This document shows, one piece after another, positions 17,432 to 27,023 of a stretch of 64,000 nucleotides of DNA. The notes beneath the pieces were generated by a model. That model did no database searches, was not told the DNA's origin, and saw nothing but the letters and a program-made list of their open reading frames with translations. This DNA comes from Phycisphaerae bacterium RAS1. GTDB lineage: Bacteria; Planctomycetota; Phycisphaerae; UBA1845; Fen-1342. The stretch covers positions 310,001-374,000 of the forward strand of contig SMLU01000004.1 in the NCBI GenBank assembly GCA_007859745.1, in the 5' to 3' direction. The stretch's first letter is position 1; every line of letters begins with the position of its first letter. A program made the translations under genes and the position numbers.

Positions 17432-17716
17432 TTGGGCGATACGGTCAAACGCATGGTTGACCCCATCGCACGCTTCCTCACGGCGACTCTTGGGGTTGAA
17501 CTGCCGGCCAACTGCGGCTGCGAACAACGGCGCGGCTGGCTCAACGCCAGATTCCCCTACAAGCAGAACAAGGGCAGGATGAGGACGGTCGGCTTCTTGT
17601 CGTACAGCGACCGGGCAATCATCGACGACCGAAAACGGCGAGTCCCGTGGTCGTCGCCGGACTTGGCGTCCGACGCACTTGAACAGGAAGTAATTGTCGG
17701 CGTGTCCATCCGCTGA
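17432..17716 (+). CDS. small C-x-C-type phage protein
   Basis: A 94-residue product whose first half (TVKRMVDPIARFLTATLGVE, LPANCGCEQRRGWLNARFPY) matches a recurrent small phage protein style: a helix, then a Cys-Gly-Cys, then RR-x-WLN. TTG 17432 retains the conserved-looking GDTV start; ATG 17453 would give 87 residues. It is the last plus-strand gene of the prophage and ends 12 nt before a convergent host-type gene, so the prophage structural operon stops here. Confidence 0.5.
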   Translation: MGDTVKRMVDPIARFLTATLGVELPANCGCEQRRGWLNARFPYKQNKGRMRTVGFLSYSDRAIIDDRKRRVPWSSPDLASDALEQEVIVGVSIR

Positions 17717-17727
17717 TCAACGCCGCT

Positions 17728-18885
17728 CTATGTCCGCCAGCGTCGATGTGCAACGCCGAAAGCCACTATGAGGAGAGCCAGCGTCGCCGGTTCCGGGATG
17801 ATCGCCATCCAGGCTTCGGTGTGGCCGTCCGGGTTAATCCCGTAGCCGGCGATCACTGTGCCATCCGCGGAAATACCCTGTGCTCGCGACAGCCGCCAAC
17901 CGGTCAAATCCAGACCATGCTGATTCACCAGCACATCGTGGAGTGATCGAAACCCGCCGCTGGCGTCCCAGATAAACGCCGCCTCTCCGAGCGTATCCGT
18001 ACCAAAACCAACGATCGTGGTCCCGTCGTCCGTGACTGAGAAAGCCGCGCTTCGTTCGTTTCCGCCGGCGAAATCTCCCAGAGCGACCATCCCGCCGTCC
18101 GCCGTCCAACGAAAAGCGAATTGACCGTAACTTGCTGGACCGACGCCGAGTGCCTGCCCGACGACCACGGCCCCGTCACCGGAAACCGACACGGCTTGAC
18201 TCCAGTCGCCGGCGATTGGAAGAAACCCGAGACCGACCATTCCGCCGGCCTCGGTCCACCGGAAGGCCTCCACGGGCCCGCCCGCTGGAGAGCCGCGCCC
18301 GACGATGACCGAACCGTCGGCGGACACCGCCGTCGCGGTGCTGTCGAACGCTCCACCCGGCAGATCCCCAAGCCCGAGCATGCTGCCGGCGGCGGTCCAG
18401 CGGAAAGCTTCAGTGCCACTCGCCGATACACCGGCCCCGACGACGGTTGAACCATCATACGAAACTCCGAGCGCGGTGCTGTGCATGTCGCCGCCCGGCA
18501 GGTCCCCCAACCCGACCATGCCCTCCTGGGCCGTCCATCGGAAAGCCTCCGTTCTGGTCGCGCCGCCACTCAATCCGACCACCGCTGTGCCATCCGCCGA
18601 AATCTGCTCACCCCAGCTCGACGTGTCGCCGGGAAGAAGGCCCAGCCCCTGCATTCCTGCAGACGGGGTCCAGCGAAACGCCTCGAAGCCGGCGCCGCTG
18701 CGCCCGACTCCCGCAACGCTCGGTCCATTCGCACTGATCCCCTCCGCAGCGCTCAAGAACGGTCCTCCGGGCAGGTCGCCCAGCGGCGTAAACGTCCCGG
18801 CGCCCGCCAAGACCGCAAGTGCCTTGGTTGCAACGGTTTGGCAGACGAAGCGAACACCGCCGCGCCAGAGAGTACACGACATCAT
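17728..18885 (-). CDS. HAF-repeat PEP-CTERM exported protein
   Basis: The 385-residue product has about seven imperfect repeats of EAFRWTAxxGMxGLGDLPGG followed by SADGSVIVG-type strands, the extracellular HAF repeat pattern that can form a beta-propeller-like structure. The C-terminal PEPATLALLIVAFGVAHRRW is a PEP-CTERM sorting signal (PEP, hydrophobic helix, basic end), so the protein would be processed at the surface by an exosortase. The N-terminus (VATKALAVLAGAGTFTPLG) is only a weak signal peptide; the start at 18885 is not certain. It converges on the prophage end and is likely host DNA. Confidence 0.8.
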   Translation of the reverse strand: MMSCTLWRGGVRFVCQTVATKALAVLAGAGTFTPLGDLPGGPFLSAAEGISANGPSVAGVGRSGAGFEAFRWTPSAGMQGLGLLPGDTSSWGEQISADGTAVVGLSGGATRTEAFRWTAQEGMVGLGDLPGGDMHSTALGVSYDGSTVVGAGVSASGTEAFRWTAAGSMLGLGDLPGGAFDSTATAVSADGSVIVGRGSPAGGPVEAFRWTEAGGMVGLGFLPIAGDWSQAVSVSGDGAVVVGQALGVGPASYGQFAFRWTADGGMVALGDFAGGNERSAAFSVTDDGTTIVGFGTDTLGEAAFIWDASGGFRSLHDVLVNQHGLDLTGWRLSRAQGISADGTVIAGYGINPDGHTEAWMAIIPEPATLALLIVAFGVAHRRWRT

Positions 18886-19173
18886 CGGCGAACCTCGAAC
18901 GGCGAATCAAGGACGTCCGCCGGGCACTCCCGGAACGGGACTCGATTAATCCTAGTTTCTCCGCGCGCGCAAGGTCAAGCAGCAAGCACTACGCTTGACG
19001 CGCCGGCAAGCTGGCCGCGGACCGGAATCCTCAGACGTTTGCGACGTGCGCTCCCTCGGAAGAACTCGGCGGCAAGGCCCCACGCATCCTGGGCCCCGGG
19101 TTGCCGTCGTCCGCCTGTGCTACCCGCCGGCGGAAGAACCGCCTAGACGGCCACGACGGCCACGGAGTCGAAG

Positions 19174-19202
19174 TTGACCCGTCGACTTTGCGAGACTACG
19201 AT
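19174..19202 (+). promoter_or_regulatory. sigma-70-type promoter for the RHS gene
   Basis: TTGACC (19174-19179) and TACGAT (19197-19202) are separated by exactly 17 nt, a strong match to -35/-10 spacing. Transcription would begin near 19209, about 45 nt before the ATG at 19254, leaving a short leader with a hairpin and GGGAGG ribosome site. Confidence 0.5.
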
Positions 19203-19215
19203 CCCGACACAAACG

Positions 19216-19235
19216 CGCCCGCTTGCGAACGGGCG
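19216..19235 (+). other. leader hairpin before the RHS start
   Basis: CGCCCG (19216-19221) pairs with CGGGCG (19230-19235) across an 8-nt loop, between the predicted transcription start and the GGGAGG ribosome site. There is no T run, so it is not a classic terminator. It could modulate translation or mRNA stability. Confidence 0.4.
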
Positions 19236-19253
19236 TGACGAGGGAGGTCCGAC

Positions 19254-22200
19254 ATGCCCGCTGCGAACATTGCCCGCCTCGCGGCACATTCAGCTCTTTT
19301 GCTATCGCTCACGACTGGGCTCGCCGCGCGCCCAACGGCGGCGCAACAGTGCCTGCCGACTTGCCAGGAGGAAACCACGCACGATCCCTCCTGTGGTAGG
19401 CCGCACCCAGTGGAGGAGTGCCTCCACCTCGTGATCGAGCCGATGGAGGTCAGCCTCTCACCGGCCATCGCCACGGCATGTGTAGGGGATACCGTGACGA
19501 TCACGGCTACATGGCTCGACGGTGATTCCTGCCACACGTGCGATGATCCCGATTGGTGTTACCCACCTAACGACCCAAGATATTTCTGCTGCAGCGACGA
19601 TATCCAGTGCCGAACAATGGAAGGCGTCACCTATAAATGGTCGATACAGTCGGATGGCACTTTTGAGTGCTGCAAGTTCACCAGTGCAAATCCACACATT
19701 GACACAATACAAATCACGGGAACTCAGTCGTCGCGAGTTGTCGTTCAATGCACCATAAACGACCTTCCGTGCGATGAGTGCTCGGGCGCTTTTGACGATC
19801 CACCTGAGCGTCTCTATGCCGTGATCGACTTTGGCTGCGCATTACCGCCTAATATTACCTTCGACACGGATGAACTCTGCCCAGATGGACGCAGTACGAC
19901 AACGGCAAGCGTGCTCTTCTCTAATTGTCCCGGCGCTTATTCTATCGACTGGTCCATCAAGGGCGACGCCGTCTTTGATCCACCGAATCCGGATGGATTT
20001 GCGACGGCGACCATTCGCGCGGGCGTGCATGGCGGCCTTGTCGAAGTTGAGGCAGTTCGTACGGACACGCTGGCTTGCGTCGCGCGCGGCGTGTTGACCG
20101 TCGGATGCGCATCGTGTGCTTCCGGGGAGTGCGGCCCGGGGCAGGGTACCGCCAGCCTGGCTGAGCAGCCTACCCTCGCGTTTCCGATGGGCAAGAGCTG
20201 GAGCGAGCAATCGGCGGGGCGCCTCTATGTGGATCTCGATGAACTCAGCCGGTCATCGCCTCTCTCCCTTCGTTTCAGCGGCTCCACTGGCTCGGTCTCG
20301 AACGAGCGGCATGCCGTGTATGATCCCGCGGGCATCCTCCGCCAAGTCAAGACTCGCGAATGCCTCGCGGACATTCGTTTCGGCGGCAACCCAGCCGCAC
20401 CGAGCGCCGCCCATGCCGGTTACGAGATTTGGTTCTTCCGCCCTCCCGCCAGCGGCGTATGGCCGGATGCCAACCAGGATGGCATCTATGATGTCGCATC
20501 GGCCACGCCGTTCGCAAAGTGGCGCGTTGATAGCGGTGATCCGCCTGAATCCGCCGTTGTCCGCGTAGCTCGAATAGACGGGGATACCAAATATGAGTTC
20601 AGCAATTCCGTCGGCGCCGCTGCCTGGACTCTCGCGACGTATGAAGCCGACGAACTTCTACGGACCGATACCCTCTCGCCGGAGCTGGACGGCAGCCTCC
20701 AGCGAGAATCGCGAGATGCTGCAGGACGATTGCTGAAGCGAACAAAGACCTACTACGGCACATACGGCTGGCTAGAGCGGCGCGAGTATACCGATGAGAC
20801 GCAATTTCAAACCTGGTTTCGAGAGTACGAGTCCGCGCCCCAACAGCCGTGGTTGCTGAAAGTCGAGCGAGTTCCCAACGGCGCCTGGACTTTCTATACA
20901 TACGACGCCGATAGCCGCGTTCTGTGGCAGGGTGGTCCATCGTCCGGTTACCCATCCTGCCCCACCGTTCCGAACACGTCGCAGGGACGATGGACACACT
21001 ACAGTTACGATCAGTTGTCCGGCGACAGCGGCGATGATGACAACATGCCGCGCACCACGTCGACCTATGTCGATGGCACTTGGATTGCAAAGACGTATCA
21101 GTACACGCAGCTAGCGGGTACGGAGTTGACGTTCATTCGCGAGGAATGTCTGAGCGAGTCAGCGTCGGTCAGTAGTCCGACCAACCTCACAACGCGCACG
21201 ACGTATCGCGATTACGGCAATCGCGTACTGAAGTCCTTGGCGTTTCCGGATGGTCGCGTGGACAGGCACGAGTACGACACGCCCGACTGGGCCCTCAAGC
21301 ACGTGTGGCACTTGTATGCATCCGGCGGTAGCGAGCTTGCGGCTGACGGCAAGTCCACGGTCGAGGCGATAACCCGTGACGACAATGGACGAACCACGCT
21401 GACGCAACTGTGGCTGGCGCCGCTTTTCGGAACGCAGCTGACCAATGAACTGTCTTCGACGTCATACGATTATGATTCGGTGACAGGGAGACTGACTGAC
21501 GTTGCTCATTCAAACGGAACTCATGCGAACACCGTGTGGAGTGGATGTTGCGGAACGCGCACGCACACCAGCGAGCTCGGGCTCAAGGAGACCACTGAGC
21601 ATGATATTTTCGGTCGCCAGGTGTTGCACCGCCTGCACGGGTACGACGGAACACCCGATGTCGATACCGTCTTCGACTATTCCCAGTTTGTCGACGGATT
21701 CTCCGCGGTGGTGACCACGCGTTCCGGCGCCGTGACGAACCTCACGTCGCTCAGCACTACCGATCTCTCCGGGCGCGTGAAGAAGCACGTATCGGAGAAT
21801 GGGGTGACGACGGATTACTTCTACGATACGCTTCCCGCCGGCGGGGTCGCGGTGACGGCGCTTCGGTCCGATGGAAGTGGAGAAAAAACCGAGTATTTCG
21901 CCGACGGCCGTGTTCACAAGGTGCTCAGCAGAAACAGCGACGGCAGCTATCGACTGGATCGCCAGTACGAGTACGGCGTCGAGGCGCTTCCGGGCACCGA
22001 CTGCACTTACACGCGCGAATTCGACGGACCGCTCGGTGGAACGTCACCGCGATGGCGAACGACGTACTACGACGCGTGCGGCCGTGTCCGACGAGAGGCC
22101 CGTCCTTCCGCGGACGGCTCCTCCGCGGAGATCGTAACCGATTATTATTACTACACGGATAATGAGGGCTTTGGTGTAGGACAGGGGCGCGCAGCCCGTG

Positions 22201-25200
22201 GAAAACTGCGGCGCGTGGTGCGTCCCGGGCAGGCAGACCTTGTCTATGTGTATGACGAACTCGCAGACGTGTTCCGAACCGGCCTCGATTGCGACGGCGT
22301 CGCCGGACTGCAACGCGCCTCGGCGCACGATCGGATTACGGAAACGGAAACCAAGTTCGACGGAGACTGGCGTAAGACCACGACGACGCAGTATCTGAGC
22401 AGCGGTAGCAGTGACTCGACCGTAATCGGTATACGCCGCGAGAGGGTGAAGAACTGGCTCGAACCCAACCTCGTGAGGGAAACAGAGGAAGTGAGTGTCT
22501 TCGGCACCGGCGGCACCACTATCGCAAAGCAGTACAAAGTCGCCGACGCTCCGGTCGTTAATGACGTCGTCGATTATCCCGATGCAGCGACGAACGCTGT
22601 GCAGGTGACTGAGAACGGTCTGCTGAAGTCCACGACGTCCAAGAGCGGCGTGACCCAGACATTCGAGTATGACGATCTGAGGCGGCGCAAGTCATCGGCC
22701 GACTCTCGCACGAACTGGGCGACCTTCACCGCTTACAACGGCGCCGACGTTGACGCTGTCTACACGACTGTAGACAACCAGCCGGGCGGCACACGCCTTA
22801 CAGACACGGTTTACGAGTATGACCCCACTACCAAGCGGCTTTCCGCGACGAAGCAACTTGACACGTCGGTCCAGCCGGCCGCGTATCGGTACACGCGATA
22901 CGAGTACGCCTCTCGCGGTCAGGTCAAGCGCATGTGGGGTGACATACCGCAGCCGGTCGAATTCAGCTACGACGAGTTCGATCAGCGCACATCGCTGACC
23001 ACGTTCCGTGGCGACGCGGCATGGAGTGGAGCGACCTGGCCGTCCGGAGTGTCCGGCGACACGACGACGTGGATTCTCGACGACGCGTCGGGCGTGCTGT
23101 TGCGCAAGGAGTATGCAGACGGGGAGGGGACAGACTTCACGTACCTCGCCGACGGACGGTTGAAGATCCGAACGTGGGCGCGCGGCGTCACAACCACGTA
23201 CACCTATTTCGGAGAGTCAGGCGCTCCCGCGGGCGACGGAAACGAGCTTTGGAAAACCGACTATTCCGACGCGACGCCCGATGTGACGAACGTTCGTGAC
23301 CGCGCCGGTCGCTTACTGAGCTCGTCGCAAACAGGCGGCCCAACCCACTCGTTCGATTACTCAGCCTGGCCGGGGATCGTCAAGGAGGTGATCAGCGGCG
23401 GCCCGTTTACGCGCGACTACGTCATCACGCGCCAGACGCCTGAAAACGAGTTTGGCAAGCTGAACGCGACGAAGGTCGGCACCACCGGCGATGAGAGCGC
23501 GGACTACTCCGCCAGTTATCTCTACGATGCCTCCACCGGCCGCATGAACCGCATCACCGGTCCGGGTCTGCCGGCGCAGAACGGCGGCGCGTTCTATTCC
23601 TACGTCGCCGGCAGCGACCTCGTCGGCACGCTTGAAGTGCGCGACACGAACGGAACCACTGTCAAACAGCGCACGACGCGGCAGTACGAGACGCCGCGCG
23701 ACCTGATCGATTACATTGAAAATCGCTGGCAGCCGGCCGGGGCGAACGTGCTGGTCTCGAAGTACGACTACGTCAACGACTCGCTCGGCCGCCGGACCGA
23801 TGTGGTCCACACCGGCACGGCTTTTTCCGCCGGGGCGCGGAGCGCGTGGGCGTACAATGACCGCCACGAGCTTGTTGGCCAGGACCGCTTCGCCAACACA
23901 ACAATCGGCGATTCGTCCAACCCGGTCGATGAAGAGTTCTTCGACTACGACTATGATCCCATCGGCAGCCGCGAGACGGCCAGCAAGGGTCAGCAGACGC
24001 CGGCGATGGTGACGTACGCCCGCAACAACCTGAACCAGTACGTGCAGATCGACTCTGCCCAGGCCGCGCCGCGGAAGAATTTCACGCACGACGCGGACGG
24101 AAACCTGTCCGGCGAGTGGCTGACGGGCGACATGAATTGCGACGGCGTCGTAGACATCCTCGATCTGAACGCCTTCGTCCTGGCGATTCTCGACCCGGCG
24201 GCGTACGCCGCGCAATACCCGAACTGCAACCTGACCAGCGGCGACATCAATGGCGACGGGCTGGTGAACGTGCTCGATATCAATCCGTTTAACGATCTTC
24301 TGGGGTTGAAGGACGCGCCGACCGGTCTGAACATCCGCTACGTCTGGGACGGCGAGAACCGGCTGATTGAGGCCCGCCCGGCCGATGATGCCGCGATTCC
24401 CTCGGGCACGCTGCGCAGCTTCTACCGGTACGACTACGCGGGCCAACGCATCGAGAAGGAGGTCAAGACGTATGACGGTTCGTCATGGGGAACCTCGCCG
24501 GTAACGACGCGCACGCGCTACGTTCATGACGGCTGGCTGCTGCTGCTCGAACTTGACGGCCTGGCCAGCAACGCGATTGCGCGCAAGTACACCTGGGGCT
24601 TGGACCTCGCCGGGCTGAACGGCTCGGAAAACGACCGCACGTCCGCCGGCGGCATCGGGGGGCTGCTGGCGATGGAACAAGCCTCCGGCGTCCAATCCGG
24701 CTATTCCGGTGGTTATTTGTATTGCTACGACGCCAACGGCAACGTAACGCAGGTGCTCGACGCCGACGATGGCTCATCCGCCGTTAGGTACGAATACGAT
24801 CCCTACGGCAATCGCGTGAACGCGTCCGCTAGCCCCGAACTCGACCAGCCATTCAGATTCAGCACGCGGCCGTTCGACACCGAGACCGGCTTTGGTTCGT
24901 GGCCATTTCGATACTACGACCCGAGGACGGGGAGGTGGTTGAGTCGCGATCCGCACCATGAACACGGCGGGGCGAACTTGTATCGAGACGTCGAGAACTC
25001 GCCGACCGATCTGATCGACCCGCTTGGCTTGGAAGCCATCGAGGTTGAATTCAACGCCTTCATTCCTGGGAGACTTGGGACTTGGCTACCCGAACCGGGC
25101 GGGGCCTTCGAGCTAGCTGAAGGCGGCGTGTTCTTCAAAACCGATGAACGGAGCTTTGGCGGCGGCGCATCCCGATTATTCACTCGCGTGACGATCGACT

Positions 25201-25697
25201 CCGACTCGATTGGGGCGGCTGCGTGCAAGAAATCAGGACCCACGATTGTAACGGATACGGGCACATCTCACCGCAAGATAACTCGGCGACTCACAACAGG
25301 GTATGGTCATGAATGGGACACTACATACTACGAGAAAAAGGCGGTGCAGACGTCCTCGTCTTCAACATTCCAGGGGAAGTGCAGTACGATAGTCTGTGTC
25401 ACGGCCGCAGCGTCATATCCGTTCTCGATCGTGGCTCCGAATATAGACTACAGCATTTGTTGGCGGTTTACCGTCGCCGCGCGCAATACAGTCACAGTTT
25501 ACGTATGGGGTAGCCATGACAAGTTTCCAAACTACGAAGCACTGATCAACCGACCCGCGTCATTAGGCCAGTACCGGTACGACACGCCGGGGAAAGGACC
25601 TGGTTTCTCCAATTTGTGGCTGGCAGGTCCAGTACGGTTCCAGGGTAGCGGTTACTCGATACTCGTTGACAATACGCCGGAGTGTTGTCCTGAATGA
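19254..25697 (+). CDS. giant RHS/YD-repeat protein with embedded dockerin-like repeats
   Basis: The 2147-residue protein begins with a signal peptide (IARLAAHSALLLSLTTGLAA). A Cys-rich N-terminal part (to about 290) follows, including CDDPDWCYPPNDPRYFCCSD. YD repeats then run from about 480 to 1840, forming the RHS cocoon. Inserted at about 1625-1685 is a dockerin-like pair (GDMNCDGVVDILDLNAFVLA and SGDINGDGLVNVLDINPFN). The RHS core follows (GFGSWPFRYYDPRTGRWLSR, then SPTDLIDPLGLEA at about 1923). The last about 220 residues are the variable tip: FIPGRLGTWLPEPGGAFELA, then GRFxN-free beta segments, loosely resembling DUF3238, with four C-terminal Cys. It starts at ATG 19254 after GGGAGG. The tip is either a toxin or a surface-effector domain. 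Confidence 0.88.
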   Translation: MPAANIARLAAHSALLLSLTTGLAARPTAAQQCLPTCQEETTHDPSCGRPHPVEECLHLVIEPMEVSLSPAIATACVGDTVTITATWLDGDSCHTCDDPDWCYPPNDPRYFCCSDDIQCRTMEGVTYKWSIQSDGTFECCKFTSANPHIDTIQITGTQSSRVVVQCTINDLPCDECSGAFDDPPERLYAVIDFGCALPPNITFDTDELCPDGRSTTTASVLFSNCPGAYSIDWSIKGDAVFDPPNPDGFATATIRAGVHGGLVEVEAVRTDTLACVARGVLTVGCASCASGECGPGQGTASLAEQPTLAFPMGKSWSEQSAGRLYVDLDELSRSSPLSLRFSGSTGSVSNERHAVYDPAGILRQVKTRECLADIRFGGNPAAPSAAHAGYEIWFFRPPASGVWPDANQDGIYDVASATPFAKWRVDSGDPPESAVVRVARIDGDTKYEFSNSVGAAAWTLATYEADELLRTDTLSPELDGSLQRESRDAAGRLLKRTKTYYGTYGWLERREYTDETQFQTWFREYESAPQQPWLLKVERVPNGAWTFYTYDADSRVLWQGGPSSGYPSCPTVPNTSQGRWTHYSYDQLSGDSGDDDNMPRTTSTYVDGTWIAKTYQYTQLAGTELTFIREECLSESASVSSPTNLTTRTTYRDYGNRVLKSLAFPDGRVDRHEYDTPDWALKHVWHLYASGGSELAADGKSTVEAITRDDNGRTTLTQLWLAPLFGTQLTNELSSTSYDYDSVTGRLTDVAHSNGTHANTVWSGCCGTRTHTSELGLKETTEHDIFGRQVLHRLHGYDGTPDVDTVFDYSQFVDGFSAVVTTRSGAVTNLTSLSTTDLSGRVKKHVSENGVTTDYFYDTLPAGGVAVTALRSDGSGEKTEYFADGRVHKVLSRNSDGSYRLDRQYEYGVEALPGTDCTYTREFDGPLGGTSPRWRTTYYDACGRVRREARPSADGSSAEIVTDYYYYTDNEGFGVGQGRAARGKLRRVVRPGQADLVYVYDELADVFRTGLDCDGVAGLQRASAHDRITETETKFDGDWRKTTTTQYLSSGSSDSTVIGIRRERVKNWLEPNLVRETEEVSVFGTGGTTIAKQYKVADAPVVNDVVDYPDAATNAVQVTENGLLKSTTSKSGVTQTFEYDDLRRRKSSADSRTNWATFTAYNGADVDAVYTTVDNQPGGTRLTDTVYEYDPTTKRLSATKQLDTSVQPAAYRYTRYEYASRGQVKRMWGDIPQPVEFSYDEFDQRTSLTTFRGDAAWSGATWPSGVSGDTTTWILDDASGVLLRKEYADGEGTDFTYLADGRLKIRTWARGVTTTYTYFGESGAPAGDGNELWKTDYSDATPDVTNVRDRAGRLLSSSQTGGPTHSFDYSAWPGIVKEVISGGPFTRDYVITRQTPENEFGKLNATKVGTTGDESADYSASYLYDASTGRMNRITGPGLPAQNGGAFYSYVAGSDLVGTLEVRDTNGTTVKQRTTRQYETPRDLIDYIENRWQPAGANVLVSKYDYVNDSLGRRTDVVHTGTAFSAGARSAWAYNDRHELVGQDRFANTTIGDSSNPVDEEFFDYDYDPIGSRETASKGQQTPAMVTYARNNLNQYVQIDSAQAAPRKNFTHDADGNLSGEWLTGDMNCDGVVDILDLNAFVLAILDPAAYAAQYPNCNLTSGDINGDGLVNVLDINPFNDLLGLKDAPTGLNIRYVWDGENRLIEARPADDAAIPSGTLRSFYRYDYAGQRIEKEVKTYDGSSWGTSPVTTRTRYVHDGWLLLLELDGLASNAIARKYTWGLDLAGLNGSENDRTSAGGIGGLLAMEQASGVQSGYSGGYLYCYDANGNVTQVLDADDGSSAVRYEYDPYGNRVNASASPELDQPFRFSTRPFDTETGFGSWPFRYYDPRTGRWLSRDPHHEHGGANLYRDVENSPTDLIDPLGLEAIEVEFNAFIPGRLGTWLPEPGGAFELAEGGVFFKTDERSFGGGASRLFTRVTIDSDSIGAAACKKSGPTIVTDTGTSHRKITRRLTTGYGHEWDTTYYEKKAVQTSSSSTFQGKCSTIVCVTAAASYPFSIVAPNIDYSICWRFTVAARNTVTVYVWGSHDKFPNYEALINRPASLGQYRYDTPGKGPGFSNLWLAGPVRFQGSGYSILVDNTPECCPE

Positions 25698-26593
25698 CCG
25701 GTGCTTGTCGGCAGTTCCTGGTTGATAGCAACGATCGATACTGCATTCACTGCGCGTATCGCCTCGCCGGATTGCCTGAGCCTCGCTGCCCCGAGTGCGG
25801 CACCCCGTTCGACGTGAATGACGCGCGCACTTGGTCACGGGCTCCAGGTCAGCTGCGAAGCCACGCTCCGTTGGCGGCGTCATTTGCTGGTGCAGTTGTT
25901 GGTGGAGCGCTCTCGCTCGGGCTTGGTCTCCTCTACGAAGGGTATAATTCCACATATGGACACGTTACGGACCACGCGAACCGTCTCTTCACCGCTACAG
26001 CTCTGAATCTCGCATCGTGGTTTGTTGTGGTCGTCAGTTTCCTTGTTGACAGAGGACGCGTGCTTTTTCGCTCGATGCTGGCGGCAGCCTTGTCCGGAGC
26101 GATGGCTGCAGCTGTAGTCCTGTGGACTTGTTTCAGCCTGGAGCTGTGCCCTGCGCAGCTCGCCCACAGTACTTGGCACACGATGTTCGCCATGATGGGC
26201 GGGGCGATTACAGGGGGCGCCGCGCGCGCAGCAATGAGGCAATCATGGGTTCGCTCCGCCGCCGGGCCGACGTTTCGCGTGGTTGTGCTGCTGTGGTTCG
26301 TGGGACCGATGGTCGTAGCTACTTGGATAGTATGTGCCTGGCCAGTCATTTGTCGCCTGTTCCCTGACTTGGCGTATCGAGTCGGAAGCGACGAAACGCG
26401 GCTGTGGGCGGTCCGGTTCGCGCTGCGGAACGTAGAAGTCGGTGACTCGACTGAGGTGATCCATCGCCGTCTTCCGGGGCTCTTTGGAACACAGCCTTTG
26501 AGCGGCGAAGACAAGACCTGGAACTTCGGACAGAACGGGGCGATCGTGCATCTCCGAATTGAGGACGGGCGAGTCGTTGAGCTCCGCTACTGA
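25694..26593 (+). CDS. zinc-ribbon multi-spanning membrane protein; candidate RHS partner
   Basis: A 299-residue protein beginning with CIHCAYRLAGLPEPRCPECG, a four-Cys zinc ribbon followed by TPFDVNDARTW. This module is common in planctomycete membrane proteins. Four or five hydrophobic helices follow (AGAVVGGALSLGLGLLY, LNLASWFVVVVSFLV, FRVVVLLWFVGPMVVATWIV), and the soluble C-terminus ends with IVHLRIEDGRVVELRY. ATG 25694 overlaps the RHS stop as ATGA. Gene order makes it the natural immunity or export partner, but zinc-ribbon proteins of this type are also widespread without any RHS neighbour. Confidence 0.6.
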   Translation: MTGACRQFLVDSNDRYCIHCAYRLAGLPEPRCPECGTPFDVNDARTWSRAPGQLRSHAPLAASFAGAVVGGALSLGLGLLYEGYNSTYGHVTDHANRLFTATALNLASWFVVVVSFLVDRGRVLFRSMLAAALSGAMAAAVVLWTCFSLELCPAQLAHSTWHTMFAMMGGAITGGAARAAMRQSWVRSAAGPTFRVVVLLWFVGPMVVATWIVCAWPVICRLFPDLAYRVGSDETRLWAVRFALRNVEVGDSTEVIHRRLPGLFGTQPLSGEDKTWNFGQNGAIVHLRIEDGRVVELRY

Positions 26594-26605
26594 GTCGCGT
26601 AGCGT

Positions 26606-26870
26606 CGCGCGGGTCCACCAGCGCGGGTCGAACATGTCGGCGGTCCCTGATTCACTGTTGGAGTCGCCGTATACTCGATTGTCCAACCGCGAACGGGACG
26701 TTCGGCCGGCGCCGAATCGCTCAACGTGCGTACCGGCCGCGCGAGTCCACGAGAACAGGCCCCAAATGTCGGCGGCTCCTGATTCGCGTGTCGAAAGCGC
26801 AGTACTCGAATGTGCTGCCGTAATGCGACGTAGTGCTGGCGCTCAATCGCACGCGGGTGCGCATCGGCGC
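26606..26870. repeat. two diverged tandem copies of a dispersed repeat
   Basis: Copy 1 (about 26606-26730) runs from CGCGCGGGTCCACCAGCGCG through GGCGGTCCCTGATTC to GAATCGCTCAACGTGCG. Copy 2 (about 26737-26870) is a weaker version (CGCGCGAGTCCACGAG, GTCGGCGGCTCCTGATTC, ATCGCACGCGGGTGCGCATC). A close relative is at 35326-35460. The stretch 26594-27023 holds no credible gene; the open frames here read in opposite directions with Arg/Pro-rich noise. Confidence 0.6.
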
Positions 26871-27023
26871 GCGTGCGCGCGCTGGGATTTGCCGGACTGT
26901 GCCTCTTGCGTCCCGCCGCGCCCTCATCAAGCGGAAAGCGGCGCAACATGACTCCGGCCGACTCTCGTCTTCGCAGGCACACGACACCGCGGCGTACGAT
27001 TCCGGATGACCGTACAGTTGCCA

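Larger units (their letters stand above)
18886..19253. other. 368-bp divergent intergenic region
   Basis: The region separates the HAF gene (minus) and the RHS gene (plus) and so holds both promoters. The plus-strand promoter and leader hairpin are listed separately. The half next to the HAF gene contains no clear ribosome site for it. Short open frames here are Arg/Pro-rich and lack coding character, so no gene is called. Confidence 0.6.

Noticed and set aside
1-17716. Prophage integrase and right attachment site
   Set aside because: No integrase motif and no direct repeat could be found near the module end; the left part is outside the window.
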